Shown: positions 45,059 to 53,987, numbered from the stretch's first letter. The stretch is DNA of 64,000 nt from Bradyrhizobium sp. Ce-3 (GCF_022835695.1 NZ_BQUV01000003.1:62001-126000), one strand, 5' to 3'. Translations and numbers: made by a program. The notes: a model not told the origin generated them from the sequence alone.

Positions 45059-45853
45059 TTGGCCATCTTCGAACCTACAGCCACGCCCCATCACTGGAAA
45101 CCCGCTGCATTGGCGGCGGGGCCGTTCGCAGGCCTGCAGGGCGGCGCGGTTGCGAGCCTGTTGACCGGCGAGGTCGAGGCGATGGCCGGTGCGCGCAACT
45201 GGGGCAGTGCGATCTCGGCTTCAGCCTGGTTCCTGCGGCCGACGCCGATGGCAGAGCTGCGCACGCGGGTTGCCGTCGTGACCGAAGGCGGCCGGGTCAG
45301 CGTCGTCGACAACACGCTGTGGCCGGCCGGCGAGGAGCAGCCTTGTGCAACGGTGCGCGTGACGCTGTCGCGGGAGCGTCCGGTGGACGTCCCGGGCTTC
45401 TGCAGGCCGGCAGCCGACCGCGTCGACCCCACGGTATTTCCGCTGCGCAGCCCGCACGCCGTACACGGCCGCAGCTGGTTCATGGACGCGATGGAAGCCC
45501 GCGCCGGCGGCGATGTCGCCTGGTTTCGCATGCATCACAGCGTGATTACGGACGCCGGCCCGCTGGCGCGGGTGCTCAGTCCCGCGGATTGGACCCACGG
45601 CATTGCGCGCCCGGTGCAGAACGCGGTGGCCGATCCCAATCCGAACCTCGCGGTCCAGCTGTTCAAGCCGCCGCGGGGCGAATGGATCGGCGTGCGCGCC
45701 GAGGCGCGGTGGCGCCCGGAGGCCGGGCTCGGCGTCGGCAGCGGGGTGTTGCTCGACGTGGACGGCGAGATCGGCCGGGTCTCGATGTCGGTCATTCTCG
45801 TGCCGTTTCCGAGAAACGCGCCCGCCTCCGGGGCGGGTTCCGCGGCCGGTTAA
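45059..45853 (+). CDS. Acyl-CoA thioesterase-like protein (double hot-dog type)
   Basis: 264 residues if read from the TTG at 45059, where similarity to other thioesterase-like proteins begins (AIFEPTATPHHWKPAALAAGPFAGLQGGAVASLL). The central conserved part reads WFLRPTPMAELRTRV and the C-terminal half contains IGVRAEARWRPEAGLGVGSGVLLD. The frame is open back to an ATG at 44981, but that would overlap the divergent LysR start. The family hydrolyses acyl-CoA thioesters; chain specificity is unknown. It precedes the secretion genes by 149 bp and is probably independent. Confidence 0.75.
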   Translation: MAIFEPTATPHHWKPAALAAGPFAGLQGGAVASLLTGEVEAMAGARNWGSAISASAWFLRPTPMAELRTRVAVVTEGGRVSVVDNTLWPAGEEQPCATVRVTLSRERPVDVPGFCRPAADRVDPTVFPLRSPHAVHGRSWFMDAMEARAGGDVAWFRMHHSVITDAGPLARVLSPADWTHGIARPVQNAVADPNPNLAVQLFKPPRGEWIGVRAEARWRPEAGLGVGSGVLLDVDGEIGRVSMSVILVPFPRNAPASGAGSAAG

Positions 45854-46002
45854 CCCTAATTATTCCGTCAACTGTCTGTGCGATCACAAAAATAGGCCGC
45901 GAACCGTGCTCTGATGGATGCGACTTGAAATGGACGGTGGTCGCAAACGTCTGTACAACGTGGTGATCACGTAACGCTTTTGTTTTGCAGAGATCAGTTT
46001 TC

Positions 46003-47754
46003 ATGGCAGCCGCGCCCGCTGTCCGGCGTTCCGAACTGGCTGAGGCGCTGCGCGCGTGCCGCAGTGCCTTCGTCGGCGTCGGCCTCATCAGTTGCATGAT
46101 CAACCTGCTGTACCTGACAGGTTCGATGTTCATGCTGCAGGTTTACGATCGGGTGCTGCCGAGCCGCAGCGTTCCGACCCTGGTCGGTCTCGTCGTCATC
46201 GCAGCCGCCCTCTACATGGCTCAGGGCGTGCTCGATCTGCTGCGCGGACGGATCCTCGGCCGCGTCGGCACCTCGCTCGACGAGGCGCTCAATGCAAGGG
46301 TGTTCGACACCATCGTGCGCCTGCCGCTGCTGGCCGGCAACCGCAGCGAGGGCCTGCAGCCGCTGCGCGATCTCGACAATGTGCGCTCCTTTCTCGGCAG
46401 CATGGGCCCCGGTGCGTTCTTCGATCTGCCCTGGCTGCCGTTCTATCTGTTGATCTGCTTCGCGTTCCATTGGCTGCTCGGCGTCACCGCGCTGGTCGGC
46501 GCCATCATCCTGGTGACGCTGACGCTGATCACCGAATACATGTCGCGCACGCCGGCCAAGGAAGCGATGTCGCTGGCGGCGCGGCGCAACGATCTCGCCG
46601 CCTCCAGCCGCCGCAACGCCGAGGTGCTGGTCGCGATGGGCATGGCCGGGCGGATGAACCGGCGCTGGAACGAGGCCAACGAGGAATATCTGTCCGGCAA
46701 CCAGCGTGCGAGCGACGTCACCGGCGGGCTCGGCGCGGTCGCCAAGGTGCTGCGCATGATGCTGCAGTCGGCCGTGCTCGCGGTCGGCGCCTATCTCGTG
46801 ATCCATCAGGAAGCCACCGGCGGCATCATCATCGCCGGCTCGATCCTGAGCGCGCGGGCGCTGGCGCCGGTCGATCTCGCGATCGCACATTGGAAGGGCT
46901 TCGTCGCCGCACGGCAGAGCTGGCAACGGCTCAACCGCCTGCTGCAGCAGATGCCGGCGCGGCCCGAGCAGACGCTGCTGCAGGCGCCGGAGAAGAGGCT
47001 TTCGGTCGAGGCGGTGACCATGGTGGCGCCGGGCGACCAGCGCTCCATCGTGCAGGACGTCACCTTCACCGTCGAGGCCGGCAGCGGCGTCGGCGTGATC
47101 GGCCCGAGCGGTTCCGGCAAGTCGTCGCTGATCCGGGCGCTGGTCGGCGTCTGGGTGCCGGCGCGCGGCAAGGTGCGGCTCGACGGCGCCGCGCTCGACC
47201 AGTGGTCGTCGGACGAACTCGGCCGCCATGTCGGCTATCTGCCGCAAGACGTCGAATTGTTCGCCGGCACGGTCGCGCAGAACATCTGCCGGTTCGATCC
47301 CGACGCCAAGTCGGACGGCATCATCGCGGCGGCCAAGGAGGCCGGCGTGCATGAAATGATCATCAAGATGCGCGAGGGTTACGACACCCAGGTCGGCGAG
47401 CAGGGCACCGCGCTGTCCGCCGGCCAGGCGCAGCGCGTCGCGCTGGCGCGCGCGCTCTACGGCAATCCGTTCCTGATCGTGCTGGACGAGCCGAACTCCA
47501 ATCTCGACAGCGAAGGCGACGAGGCGCTGACCCGCGCGGTGCGCGGTGCGCGCGAGCGCGGCGCCGTCGTGATCGTGGTCGCGCACCGGCCGATCGGCAT
47601 CGAGGGCGTTGACCAGCTGCTGGTGCTGAAGGACGGCCGCATGCAGACGTTCGGGCCGAAGGAGACCGTGCTCGCGCAGGTGCTGCAGCGCGTCGCGCCG
47701 CCGGCACCGACGCCGATCAAGATCGTCGCCGATGCGGGGGTGGCCAAGCCATGA
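46003..47754 (+). CDS. Type I secretion system permease/ATPase (PrtD-like)
   Basis: 583 residues from the ATG at 46003. A six-helix ABC transmembrane domain (about 20-310, opening SAFVGVGLISCMINLLYLTGSMFMLQVYDRVLPSRSVPTL) precedes the nucleotide-binding domain. That domain has Walker A GPSGSGKSS, the signature LSAGQAQRVALARAL and Walker B LIVLDEPNSNLD. The MLQVYDRVLPSRS stretch is a hallmark of type I secretion exporters. No N-terminal peptidase C39 domain is present. The HlyD partner overlaps by ATGA. The outer-membrane TolC component is not in the window. Confidence 0.92.
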   Translation: MAAAPAVRRSELAEALRACRSAFVGVGLISCMINLLYLTGSMFMLQVYDRVLPSRSVPTLVGLVVIAAALYMAQGVLDLLRGRILGRVGTSLDEALNARVFDTIVRLPLLAGNRSEGLQPLRDLDNVRSFLGSMGPGAFFDLPWLPFYLLICFAFHWLLGVTALVGAIILVTLTLITEYMSRTPAKEAMSLAARRNDLAASSRRNAEVLVAMGMAGRMNRRWNEANEEYLSGNQRASDVTGGLGAVAKVLRMMLQSAVLAVGAYLVIHQEATGGIIIAGSILSARALAPVDLAIAHWKGFVAARQSWQRLNRLLQQMPARPEQTLLQAPEKRLSVEAVTMVAPGDQRSIVQDVTFTVEAGSGVGVIGPSGSGKSSLIRALVGVWVPARGKVRLDGAALDQWSSDELGRHVGYLPQDVELFAGTVAQNICRFDPDAKSDGIIAAAKEAGVHEMIIKMREGYDTQVGEQGTALSAGQAQRVALARALYGNPFLIVLDEPNSNLDSEGDEALTRAVRGARERGAVVIVVAHRPIGIEGVDQLLVLKDGRMQTFGPKETVLAQVLQRVAPPAPTPIKIVADAGVAKP

Positions 47755-49076
47755 GCGACCGCACGACCGATCAACCGCGCAATGCGCATGTTTCGATCAG
47801 GAAGCACCTCGTGGTCGGCCTCGCGGTGGTTCTGGTGCTCGGTGGCGGCGTCGGTGGCTGGGCCGCCACGGTGCCGATCTCGGGCGCGTTGATCGCGCCG
47901 GGCTCGGTTGTGGTGGAATCCAACGTCAAGAAGGTGCAGCATCCGACCGGCGGCGTGGTTGGCGAGGTCCGGGTGCGCGATGGCGACGTGGTCAAGGCCG
48001 GCGACATCGTCGTGCGCCTCGACGAGACGGTCGTGAAGGCGAGCCTTGCGATCGTGGTCAAGACGCTGAACGGCCTCTATGCGCGCGCCGCGCGGCTCCA
48101 GGCCGAGCAGTCGGGCCGCGACAAGATCGCGTTCCCGCCGCAGCTGATCGAGCAGGCGGCCAAGGATCCCGACGTTCGCGACATCATGGCGAGCGAGACC
48201 AAGCTGTTCGAGGTACGGGTCAACGGCCGTGCCGGCCAGAAGGCGCAACTGCGCGAACGCGTCACCCAGCTCAACGAGGAAATCGCCGGCCTGCAGGCGC
48301 AGGAAACCGCCAAGGACAAGGAGATCGCGCTGGTGCAGCAGGAGCTGGTCGGCGTTCGCCAGCTCTATGAGCAGCATCTGGTGCAGCTCACCCGACTGAC
48401 CACGCTGGAGCGCGATGCGGCGCGGCTCTCCGGCGAGCGCGCGCAATACATCGCCTCGCGCGCCCAGGCCAAGGGCAAGATCACCGAGACCGAGCTGCAG
48501 ATCATCCAGGTCGACAAGGACATGCTGGCGGAGGTCTCGAAGGATCTGCGCGAGGCCAACGACAAGATTGGCGAGTTCGTCGAGCGCAAGGTCACCGCCG
48601 AAGACCAGCTCCGCCGCATCGATATCCGCGCGCCGCAGGACGGCGTGGTGCTGCAATCGACCGTGCACACCGTCGGCGGCGTCATCACCGCGGGCGATGC
48701 CATCATGATGATCGTTCCCAAGGCCGACGATTTGTCGGTCGAGGCCAAGGTCAACCCGCAGGACATCGACAAGCTCCAGGTCGGACAGAAGACCGTACTG
48801 CGGCTCTCGGCCTTCAACCAGCGCACCACGCCGGAGCTGAACGGCGTCGTCACCCGCGTCTCCGCCGACGTCAACACCGACCAGCGCACCGGGCAGAGCT
48901 ACTACACGATCCGCGTCTCGATGCCGCCGGAAGAGGTCGCACGCCTCGGCAGCGAGGTGAAAATCATCCCCGGCATGCCGGTGGAAGCCTTCGTCCAGAC
49001 CGGCGACCGTACCATGCTGTCGTATCTGATGAAGCCGATGAGCGACCAGTTCGTGCGCTCATTCCGCGAGAAGTGA
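47751..49076 (+). CDS. HlyD family type I secretion membrane fusion protein
   Basis: 441 residues. One inner-membrane anchor (VGLAVVLVLGGGVGGWAATVP) is followed by the lipoyl-like half motif GGVVGEVRVRDGDVVKAGDIVVRLDET. A long charged alpha-helical hairpin (about 110-290, with QLRERVTQLNEEIAGLQAQE) precedes the second lipoyl and beta-barrel parts (IDIRAPQDGVVLQS). It bridges the ABC exporter to an outer-membrane channel. It likely works with the upstream ATPase to export a C-terminally tagged protein; the FecR/VCBS protein 13 kb away is a candidate. Confidence 0.92.
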   Translation: MSDRTTDQPRNAHVSIRKHLVVGLAVVLVLGGGVGGWAATVPISGALIAPGSVVVESNVKKVQHPTGGVVGEVRVRDGDVVKAGDIVVRLDETVVKASLAIVVKTLNGLYARAARLQAEQSGRDKIAFPPQLIEQAAKDPDVRDIMASETKLFEVRVNGRAGQKAQLRERVTQLNEEIAGLQAQETAKDKEIALVQQELVGVRQLYEQHLVQLTRLTTLERDAARLSGERAQYIASRAQAKGKITETELQIIQVDKDMLAEVSKDLREANDKIGEFVERKVTAEDQLRRIDIRAPQDGVVLQSTVHTVGGVITAGDAIMMIVPKADDLSVEAKVNPQDIDKLQVGQKTVLRLSAFNQRTTPELNGVVTRVSADVNTDQRTGQSYYTIRVSMPPEEVARLGSEVKIIPGMPVEAFVQTGDRTMLSYLMKPMSDQFVRSFREK

Positions 49077-49096
49077 GCTCGCGCGCGAGCGCTCTC

Positions 49097-49184
49097 GTAG
49101 CCCGGATGCAGCGCAGCGAAATCCGGGAACAGTCGTGCGGCGGATGCAGCCGCCCCGGATTGCGCTGCGCTCCATCCGGGCTAC
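49097..49184. repeat. GTAGCCCGGATG palindrome family, copy 1
   Basis: Ends are GTAGCCCGGATGCAGCGCAG and CTGCGCTCCATCCGGGCTAC, forming a long imperfect hairpin of 88 bp. Copies 2 and 3 are at 49318-49405 and 60150-60236. It follows the HlyD gene. Confidence 0.85.
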
Positions 49185-49289
49185 GACGCTACGACGCCTT
49201 CGTTAGCTTATGGGCTCCTTCCCCACGTCGTCCCTGCGAAAGCAGGGACCCATAATCACCGCAGATCATTGCGGCACAGCGCAGTGGCC

Positions 49290-49309
49290 CCAGCGTTCTC
49301 CAACGCTGG
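49290..49309. other. Perfect small hairpin between two repeat copies
   Basis: Arms CCAGCGTT and AACGCTGG pair over 8 bp around CTCC. The 339 bp between HlyD and the CinA-type gene hold this hairpin, the two GTAGCCCGGATG repeats and a 32-bp relative of the 34754 repeat near 49223, and no gene. Confidence 0.6.
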
Positions 49310-49317
49310 CAGCTCTC

Positions 49318-49405
49318 GTAGCCCGGATGAAGCGCAGCGAAATCCGGGAATAGTCGCGCGGCGGATGCAGCCGCCCCGGATTGCGCTACGCTTCATCCGG
49401 GCTAC
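49318..49405. repeat. GTAGCCCGGATG palindrome family, copy 2
   Basis: Nearly identical to copy 1, differing at a few positions such as GATGAAGCG for GATGCAGCG and CGCTACGCTTC for CGCTGCGCTCC. Both changes keep the arms complementary, so the hairpin is preserved. Confidence 0.85.
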
Positions 49406-49415
49406 GGAATTGAAG

Positions 49416-49898
49416 TCACCGCGCCAGGTTCCTCAGCAACAGCTCCAGCGCCGCTTTCGCAAACGCCTGCATGTTGGCTTGCCGGTCGCCGCTGGCGGTC
49501 TCCAGCGTGATCACCTGCTGGCGGGGACCTGCGACCGCCATGCAGCTGTGACCGGCGGCATCGCCGTAGCGGTTGCCGGTCGGGCCCGCGGCGCCGGTCT
49601 CCGACAAGCCCCAGTCGGTCGAAAGCCGCTCGCGGATCTGCCGTGCCAGCAACTGCGCATAGGGTTCCGACGACGAGCGCAGGCCGCGCATCGCATCGTC
49701 GGAAATATCCATCAGCGCGCGCCGCGCGTCGCGGGTGTAGATCACGCCGCCGCCGAGGAAATACGCCGACGCGCCCGGCACTGCCAGCAGCGATGCCGAG
49801 ATCAGCCCGCCGGCCGAGGATTCCGCGACCGCAATCGTCTGCTTGTTCGCGATCAGTTTTGCGGCGACCTGTTCCGCGATGGATATGAGTGCGTTCAT
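49416..49898 (-). CDS. pncC: CinA C-terminal domain protein, nicotinamide-nucleotide amidase type
   Basis: 160 residues, the length of stand-alone PncC. The active-site block AVAESSAGGLISASLLAVPGASAYFLGGGVIY is intact, and the downstream SETGAAGPTGNRYGDAAG is the second family signature. PncC converts nicotinamide mononucleotide to the deamidated form in pyridine nucleotide recycling. One difference from most members is that the usual TGIAGP stretch reads TGAAGP. An upstream open extension is not convincing; the ATG at 49898 follows a GAAAGAGCGCC leader. Confidence 0.87.
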   Translation of the reverse strand: MNALISIAEQVAAKLIANKQTIAVAESSAGGLISASLLAVPGASAYFLGGGVIYTRDARRALMDISDDAMRGLRSSSEPYAQLLARQIRERLSTDWGLSETGAAGPTGNRYGDAAGHSCMAVAGPRQQVITLETASGDRQANMQAFAKAALELLLRNLAR

Positions 49899-50106
49899 CG
49901 GCGCTCTTTCTTGTTCCTTGCCATGAAAACCGCCAAGAAGACTGCCATGACAACTGCCATGAAAATCCCGTGGGGTGTTCTGTCTTCCTAGCACACCACG
50001 CCGGCCTCTGCCGAGTTGCGGACCGCAGCCCGGGCTGCTTGAATGCCTGACAATAACGAAGCGGCGCCCCGACGGCTGTTGCGAGAGCGTGCGCGGAGGA
50101 AACATC

Positions 50107-51183
50107 ATGACGTCGCCGATCGCGGGTGGCGTGGATTGCGATCTGCATCCCGCCGTGCCGCACCTCACCAGCCTGCTGCCGTACATGAACGATTACTGGC
50201 GCGACCAGGTCACGACGCGCGGCATGACGGATTTGATCTCGCAATCCTATCCGACCAATTCGCCGATCTCGTCACGGCCGGACTGGCGCCCGGCGCAGGG
50301 CAAACCGGGCTCGAGCCTTGCCGACATGCAGCGCCAGGCGCTCGACCCGTTCGGTGCCGCCTACGGCATCTGCAATCCGCTCTATGGCGTGCAGATGGTG
50401 TTTTCCGAGGACATGGCCGATGCGTTCTGCCGCGCGCTGAACGATTGGCTGGCCAAGGAATGGCTCGACAAGGACGATCGCCTGCGCGGCTCGATCGTCA
50501 TTCCGGTGCAGAGCATCGAGAAGGCGGTCGCCGAAATCGAGCGCTGTGCGCAGGACAAGCGCTTCGTGCAGATTTTGATGCTCGTGATGGGCGACATGCC
50601 GCTCGGCAAGCGGCACTATTGGCCGATCTACGCCGCGGCCGAACGGCTCGGCCTGCCGATCGGCATTCATGCCGGCAGCGCCTATCACAATCCGCCGACC
50701 TCGGTCGGCTGGGGTTCCTATCACATCGAGGATTATGTCGCGCAGGCGCAGGCGTTCCAGACCCAGCTGACCAGCCTGATCGTCGAGGGCGTGTTCGCGC
50801 GCCATCCGAACCTGAAAATGGTGATGCTGGAATCCGGCTTCACCTGGCTGCCGCCATTCCTGTGGCGGCTGCACAAGTTCTGGCGCGGCGTGCGCATGGA
50901 GACGCCGTGGGTTGACCGCGCGCCGCTGGAGATTGTGCGCAGCAACATCCGCTTCTCGCTGCAGCCGGTCGACGCGCCGCCGGAAGGAGACACGCTGAAC
51001 CGGCTGTTCGACCATATGCAGTCGGACGAATTGATCCTATTCTCGTCAGACTATCCGCATTGGCAGTTCGATGGCGACGAGGTGCTGCCGAAGGGGTTGT
51101 CGCAGGAATTGGTTCGCAAGATCATGATCGACAATCCGCATGCGACCTATCCGCGGTTGAAGATGAAGGAGGCGGTGCGATGA
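50107..51183 (+). CDS. Amidohydrolase family protein (ACMSD-like TIM barrel), first of a tandem pair
   Basis: 358 residues from the ATG at 50107. The N-terminal metal motif is D-x-H (VDCDLHPAVP) instead of H-x-H. The second histidine is in IGIHAGSAYHN, and the closing aspartate is in FSSDYPHWQFD. This pattern suits the decarboxylase/hydrolase branch of PF04909. Its stop overlaps the start of a paralogue by ATGA (51180-51183), so the two products may form one heteromer. Substrate unknown; a Rieske protein gene follows the pair. Confidence 0.85.
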   Translation: MTSPIAGGVDCDLHPAVPHLTSLLPYMNDYWRDQVTTRGMTDLISQSYPTNSPISSRPDWRPAQGKPGSSLADMQRQALDPFGAAYGICNPLYGVQMVFSEDMADAFCRALNDWLAKEWLDKDDRLRGSIVIPVQSIEKAVAEIERCAQDKRFVQILMLVMGDMPLGKRHYWPIYAAAERLGLPIGIHAGSAYHNPPTSVGWGSYHIEDYVAQAQAFQTQLTSLIVEGVFARHPNLKMVMLESGFTWLPPFLWRLHKFWRGVRMETPWVDRAPLEIVRSNIRFSLQPVDAPPEGDTLNRLFDHMQSDELILFSSDYPHWQFDGDEVLPKGLSQELVRKIMIDNPHATYPRLKMKEAVR

Positions 51184-52289
51184 ACATCCAGTTTCGGGAG
51201 CGCCCCAACGGGGGCGCGTCGACCAGCATCAAGACCGCGATCGCCGATTGCGACATCCATCCCGCGCGCGCGACCAAGGACGAACTGTACCCCTATCTCG
51301 CCAAGCGCTGGCACGCCCATCTCGAGACCTTCGGCGTCCATCCCTATCAGGGCATGATGGAAGGCCCGCCCTATCCGAAGGCGCAGCCGAATGCCTCGCG
51401 CCGCGACGCCTATCCGCCGGAAGGCGGGCCGCAGGGCTCGTCGCTGTCCTTCATGCAGAAGCAGCACCTCGATCCCAACAATGTCGCGCTCGGCGTGCTC
51501 AATCCGCTCAACACCGGGCAGGGCATCCGCAACCAGGATCTCGCCGGCGCGATCTGCTCGGCGATCAACGACTGGCAGATCGAGAAATGGACCAGCAAGG
51601 ATTCGCGTTTGAAAGGCTCGGTCGTCGTCGCCAATGAGGACGGCGTGTCCGCCGCGGCCGAAATCCGCAGGCGCGCGGGCGATACGAATTTCGTCCAGGT
51701 CCTGCTCTTGAGCCGCAATGTCGAGCCGCTCGGTCAGCGCCGCTACTGGCCGATCTATGAGGCGGCGCAGGAGGCCGGCCTGCCGATCGGCGTGCACGCC
51801 TTCGGCTTCGGCGGCAACCCGATCACCGCCTCGGGCTGGCCGAGCTATTATATCGAGGAGATGGTCGGCCATTCGCAGTGCCAGCAGACCGCGCTGGCGA
51901 GCCTGGTGCTCGAGGGTGTGTTCGAGCGCTTCCCGAAATTGAAGATGGTGATGGTCGAGGCCGGCTTCGGCTGGGCACCCTCGCTGGCGTGGCGGCTCGA
52001 CAAGGTGTTTGCGCGGCTGCACGCCGAGGTGCCGCATCTGAAGCGCAAGCCGTCGGAGTATATCCGCGACCACATCTGGTGGACCACGCAGCCGATGGAG
52101 GATCCTGAGAGCCGCGACCATCTGTTCCAGACCATCGAGTGGATCGGCTGGGACAGGCTGCTGTTCGCGACCGACTATCCGCATTGGGACTATGACGAGC
52201 CGTCGCGCGTGCTGCCGGCCGGCGTCAGCGACGCCAACCGCCAGGCGTTCTATCTCGATAACGCCAGGCAGCTGTATGGTATCGCATGA
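51180..52289 (+). CDS. Amidohydrolase family protein (ACMSD-like TIM barrel), second of a tandem pair
   Basis: 369 residues. The metal residues line up with those of its upstream paralogue: D-x-H in IADCDIHPARAT, histidine in IGVHAFGFGGN and aspartate in FATDYPHWDYD. The shared segments GQRRYWPIYEAAQEAGLPIGVHA and LEGVFERFPKLKMVMVEAGFGW show that the two genes arose by duplication. The C-terminal alanine codon and stop lie at the edge of, and partly inside, a REP-like repeat. Confidence 0.85.
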   Translation: MNIQFRERPNGGASTSIKTAIADCDIHPARATKDELYPYLAKRWHAHLETFGVHPYQGMMEGPPYPKAQPNASRRDAYPPEGGPQGSSLSFMQKQHLDPNNVALGVLNPLNTGQGIRNQDLAGAICSAINDWQIEKWTSKDSRLKGSVVVANEDGVSAAAEIRRRAGDTNFVQVLLLSRNVEPLGQRRYWPIYEAAQEAGLPIGVHAFGFGGNPITASGWPSYYIEEMVGHSQCQQTALASLVLEGVFERFPKLKMVMVEAGFGWAPSLAWRLDKVFARLHAEVPHLKRKPSEYIRDHIWWTTQPMEDPESRDHLFQTIEWIGWDRLLFATDYPHWDYDEPSRVLPAGVSDANRQAFYLDNARQLYGIA

Positions 52290-52330
52290 TCCGGAAAAGT
52301 GGGAACCGGTTTTCCGAATCAGATCATGCG
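52284..52330. repeat. REP-like palindrome, GCATGATCCGG family, copy 3
   Basis: The ends are GCATGATC and GATCATGC with the inner GGAAAAGTGGGAACCGGTTT. The TGA stop of the second amidohydrolase gene (52287-52289) is inside the repeat. Confidence 0.85.
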
Positions 52331-52342
52331 TGAGAACAACTG

Positions 52343-52756
52343 ATGGCGCGGCATGTGATCGCTCCGGTGGATGAGCTGCCGCCGGGGTCGCGAAAATTTC
52401 TCGAGATCGACGGACGGCCGATTGCAATCTTCAACGTCAAGGGCGAATTCTTCGGCCTGTTGAACCGCTGCCCGCATCAGGGCGCGGCGCTGTGCGAGGG
52501 GCCGCTGATCGGGCTCGCGTCGTCGTCGGATCCAGGCGAGATCGAATACACCAAGCTCGGCGAAATCCTGCGCTGTCCCTGGCACGGCTGGGAGTTCGAT
52601 ATCCGCACCGGCCAATCCTATTGCGACCCGCGCCGCTTCCGCGTGCGCGCCTATCCGGTCAGCGTCGAGCCGGGCACCAATGTGGTGAAGGGGCCGTACG
52701 TTGCCGAAACCATCAAGGTCGCGGTGGAGAGCGACTATGTGGTGGTGGAGCTCTGA
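52343..52756 (+). CDS. Rieske (2Fe-2S) protein
   Basis: 137 residues with both cluster motifs: C43-P-H45 in NRCPHQGAALCEG and C78-P-W-H81 in LRCPWHGWEFD. The rest matches the single Rieske domain of oxygenase ferredoxins. No oxygenase catalytic domain is attached, so it is probably an electron carrier or a small redox subunit. It lies 53 bp after the tandem amidohydrolases on the same strand, with a REP-like repeat between, and may act in the same catabolic route. Confidence 0.9.
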   Translation: MARHVIAPVDELPPGSRKFLEIDGRPIAIFNVKGEFFGLLNRCPHQGAALCEGPLIGLASSSDPGEIEYTKLGEILRCPWHGWEFDIRTGQSYCDPRRFRVRAYPVSVEPGTNVVKGPYVAETIKVAVESDYVVVEL

Positions 52757-52762
52757 CCACCC

Positions 52763-52802
52763 GTCATTCCGGGCTCGATGTTGCGCATCGCCCCGGAATG
52801 AC
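52763..52802. repeat. Hairpin element between convergent Rieske and tcuB genes
   Basis: GTCATTCCGGGCTCGATG pairs imperfectly with the closing CATCGCCCCGGAATGAC around a short loop. It is related to the inner hairpin at 5195-5225. Lying 7-10 bp from both stops, it could serve as a bidirectional terminator, although it lacks a T-run. Confidence 0.65.
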
Positions 52803-52811
52803 GGCGGGAAA

Positions 52812-53921
52812 TTATTCGCCGTGTGCCATCATCTGCCGTTCCCGCGCGTAGCGCACCAGCGCGACGAAGCGGTAGATGCCGTGCACGAATTTGCCGTAGG
52901 GCATGGTGATGAACAGCGCGAACACGACGCCGAGATGCAGCGCCAGCAGCGGGCCCATCGCGGCGCTCTCGCGCCACAGCAGCAGGGCAAGCCCGGTGAT
53001 GCTGGTCAGGAACAGCATCAGGATGAATGCGGTGTCCATGCCCATGGCCTGCTCGTCGATCAGCACGCGGTCGCGCTTCCATTTCTCGCTGAGCAGCCCG
53101 ATCGGGCCGGCCACGAGCCCGATGCCGCCGAGCGTGCCGAGCACCACGGGCAGGTCCCACCACGGATAGGGCGCCTCGCGCGCCAAGAGGTAATGGTACA
53201 GCGTGCCGACGCAGGTCGCGGCGAAGCACAGCACAAAACCGTAGAAGGTGAGGTGGTGATACAGCTTGCGGCGGTCGGTCGGGTGATCGTCCTCGTTGAA
53301 GCAGCCGACACCGCCGCCGTCGAGATAGCGCAGCTCGCCGGCGTCGCGGACCGCCTGCAACAGCGCCTTCGCATCGGTTGTCATGCCGATCGGTTCGCCG
53401 ATATCGCGCCAGAACGCGCGTACGCCCATCACGAGCGCCAGGATGGCGTAGAGCAGGGCCAAGCCGAACAGCAGCGCCATCGCATTGTGCGGCATCAATT
53501 TGTAGAACGCGCCGGGGCCGGTGTGGATGCCGGTGAGCATGCCGCGGTCGTTGATCGCGGCAAAGCCGAAGATGAAGGCGGCGACGCTGAGTGCTGCGAT
53601 CAGGCTGATGACGAGGCCGTTGCGCGTAAACGCTCCGGCAAAGGCGCGCGGCCAGGCATAGGCGGCATAGGATTCGGCGCGCGCGACCGCCAGCGTCTTC
53701 GGCACATTGACGTTGAACTCGTGCGGCGGCGAGAACTGGCAGTCGGAGTAGCAGGCGCCGCAGGAATGGCACAGATTGGCGAGATAGTTGAGGTCGCCGT
53801 CGGAGAAGGCGCGACGCATCTCCATCGCGGGAAACACCGCGCACAGGCCCTCGCAATAGCGGCAGGAATTGCACACCGTCATCAGACGGTCGGCCTCCTG
53901 CAAGATTTTGGTCCCGTGCAT
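52812..53921 (-). CDS. tcuB: Tricarballylate utilisation 4Fe-4S membrane protein TcuB
   Basis: 369 residues from the ATG at 53921. The N-terminus carries two 4Fe-4S cysteine sets (C17, C20, C23, C27 and C51, C54, C57, C61). About six membrane helices follow, including PHNAMALLFGLALLYAILALV and MDTAFILMLFLTSITGLALLL. This is the TcuB/CitB architecture, which takes electrons from the TcuA flavin into the quinone pool. An in-frame ATG at 53990 exists, but the codons between come from a dispersed repeat, so I prefer 53921. Last gene of the tcu operon. Confidence 0.88.
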   Translation of the reverse strand: MHGTKILQEADRLMTVCNSCRYCEGLCAVFPAMEMRRAFSDGDLNYLANLCHSCGACYSDCQFSPPHEFNVNVPKTLAVARAESYAAYAWPRAFAGAFTRNGLVISLIAALSVAAFIFGFAAINDRGMLTGIHTGPGAFYKLMPHNAMALLFGLALLYAILALVMGVRAFWRDIGEPIGMTTDAKALLQAVRDAGELRYLDGGGVGCFNEDDHPTDRRKLYHHLTFYGFVLCFAATCVGTLYHYLLAREAPYPWWDLPVVLGTLGGIGLVAGPIGLLSEKWKRDRVLIDEQAMGMDTAFILMLFLTSITGLALLLWRESAAMGPLLALHLGVVFALFITMPYGKFVHGIYRFVALVRYARERQMMAHGE

Positions 53922-53943
53922 CGCGCTCTGCTCTTTATCTGAC

Positions 53944-53987
53944 GCGTTTTCTTGACGCGAACCGGTTCCCGCTTCGCTTGAAAACGC
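53944..53987. repeat. REP-like palindrome, GCGTTTTC variant
   Basis: Terminal arms GCGTTTTC (53944-53951) and GAAAACGC (53980-53987) enclose GAACCGGTTCCCG, sharing the AACCGGTT core with the GAGCATGATC family. It separates the esterase gene from tcuB. Confidence 0.8.

Noticed and set aside
49097-49405. CRISPR array
   Set aside because: The two 88-bp copies are palindromic, imperfectly matched and separated by over 130 bp of unrelated repeat material; no short regular spacers and no cas genes.
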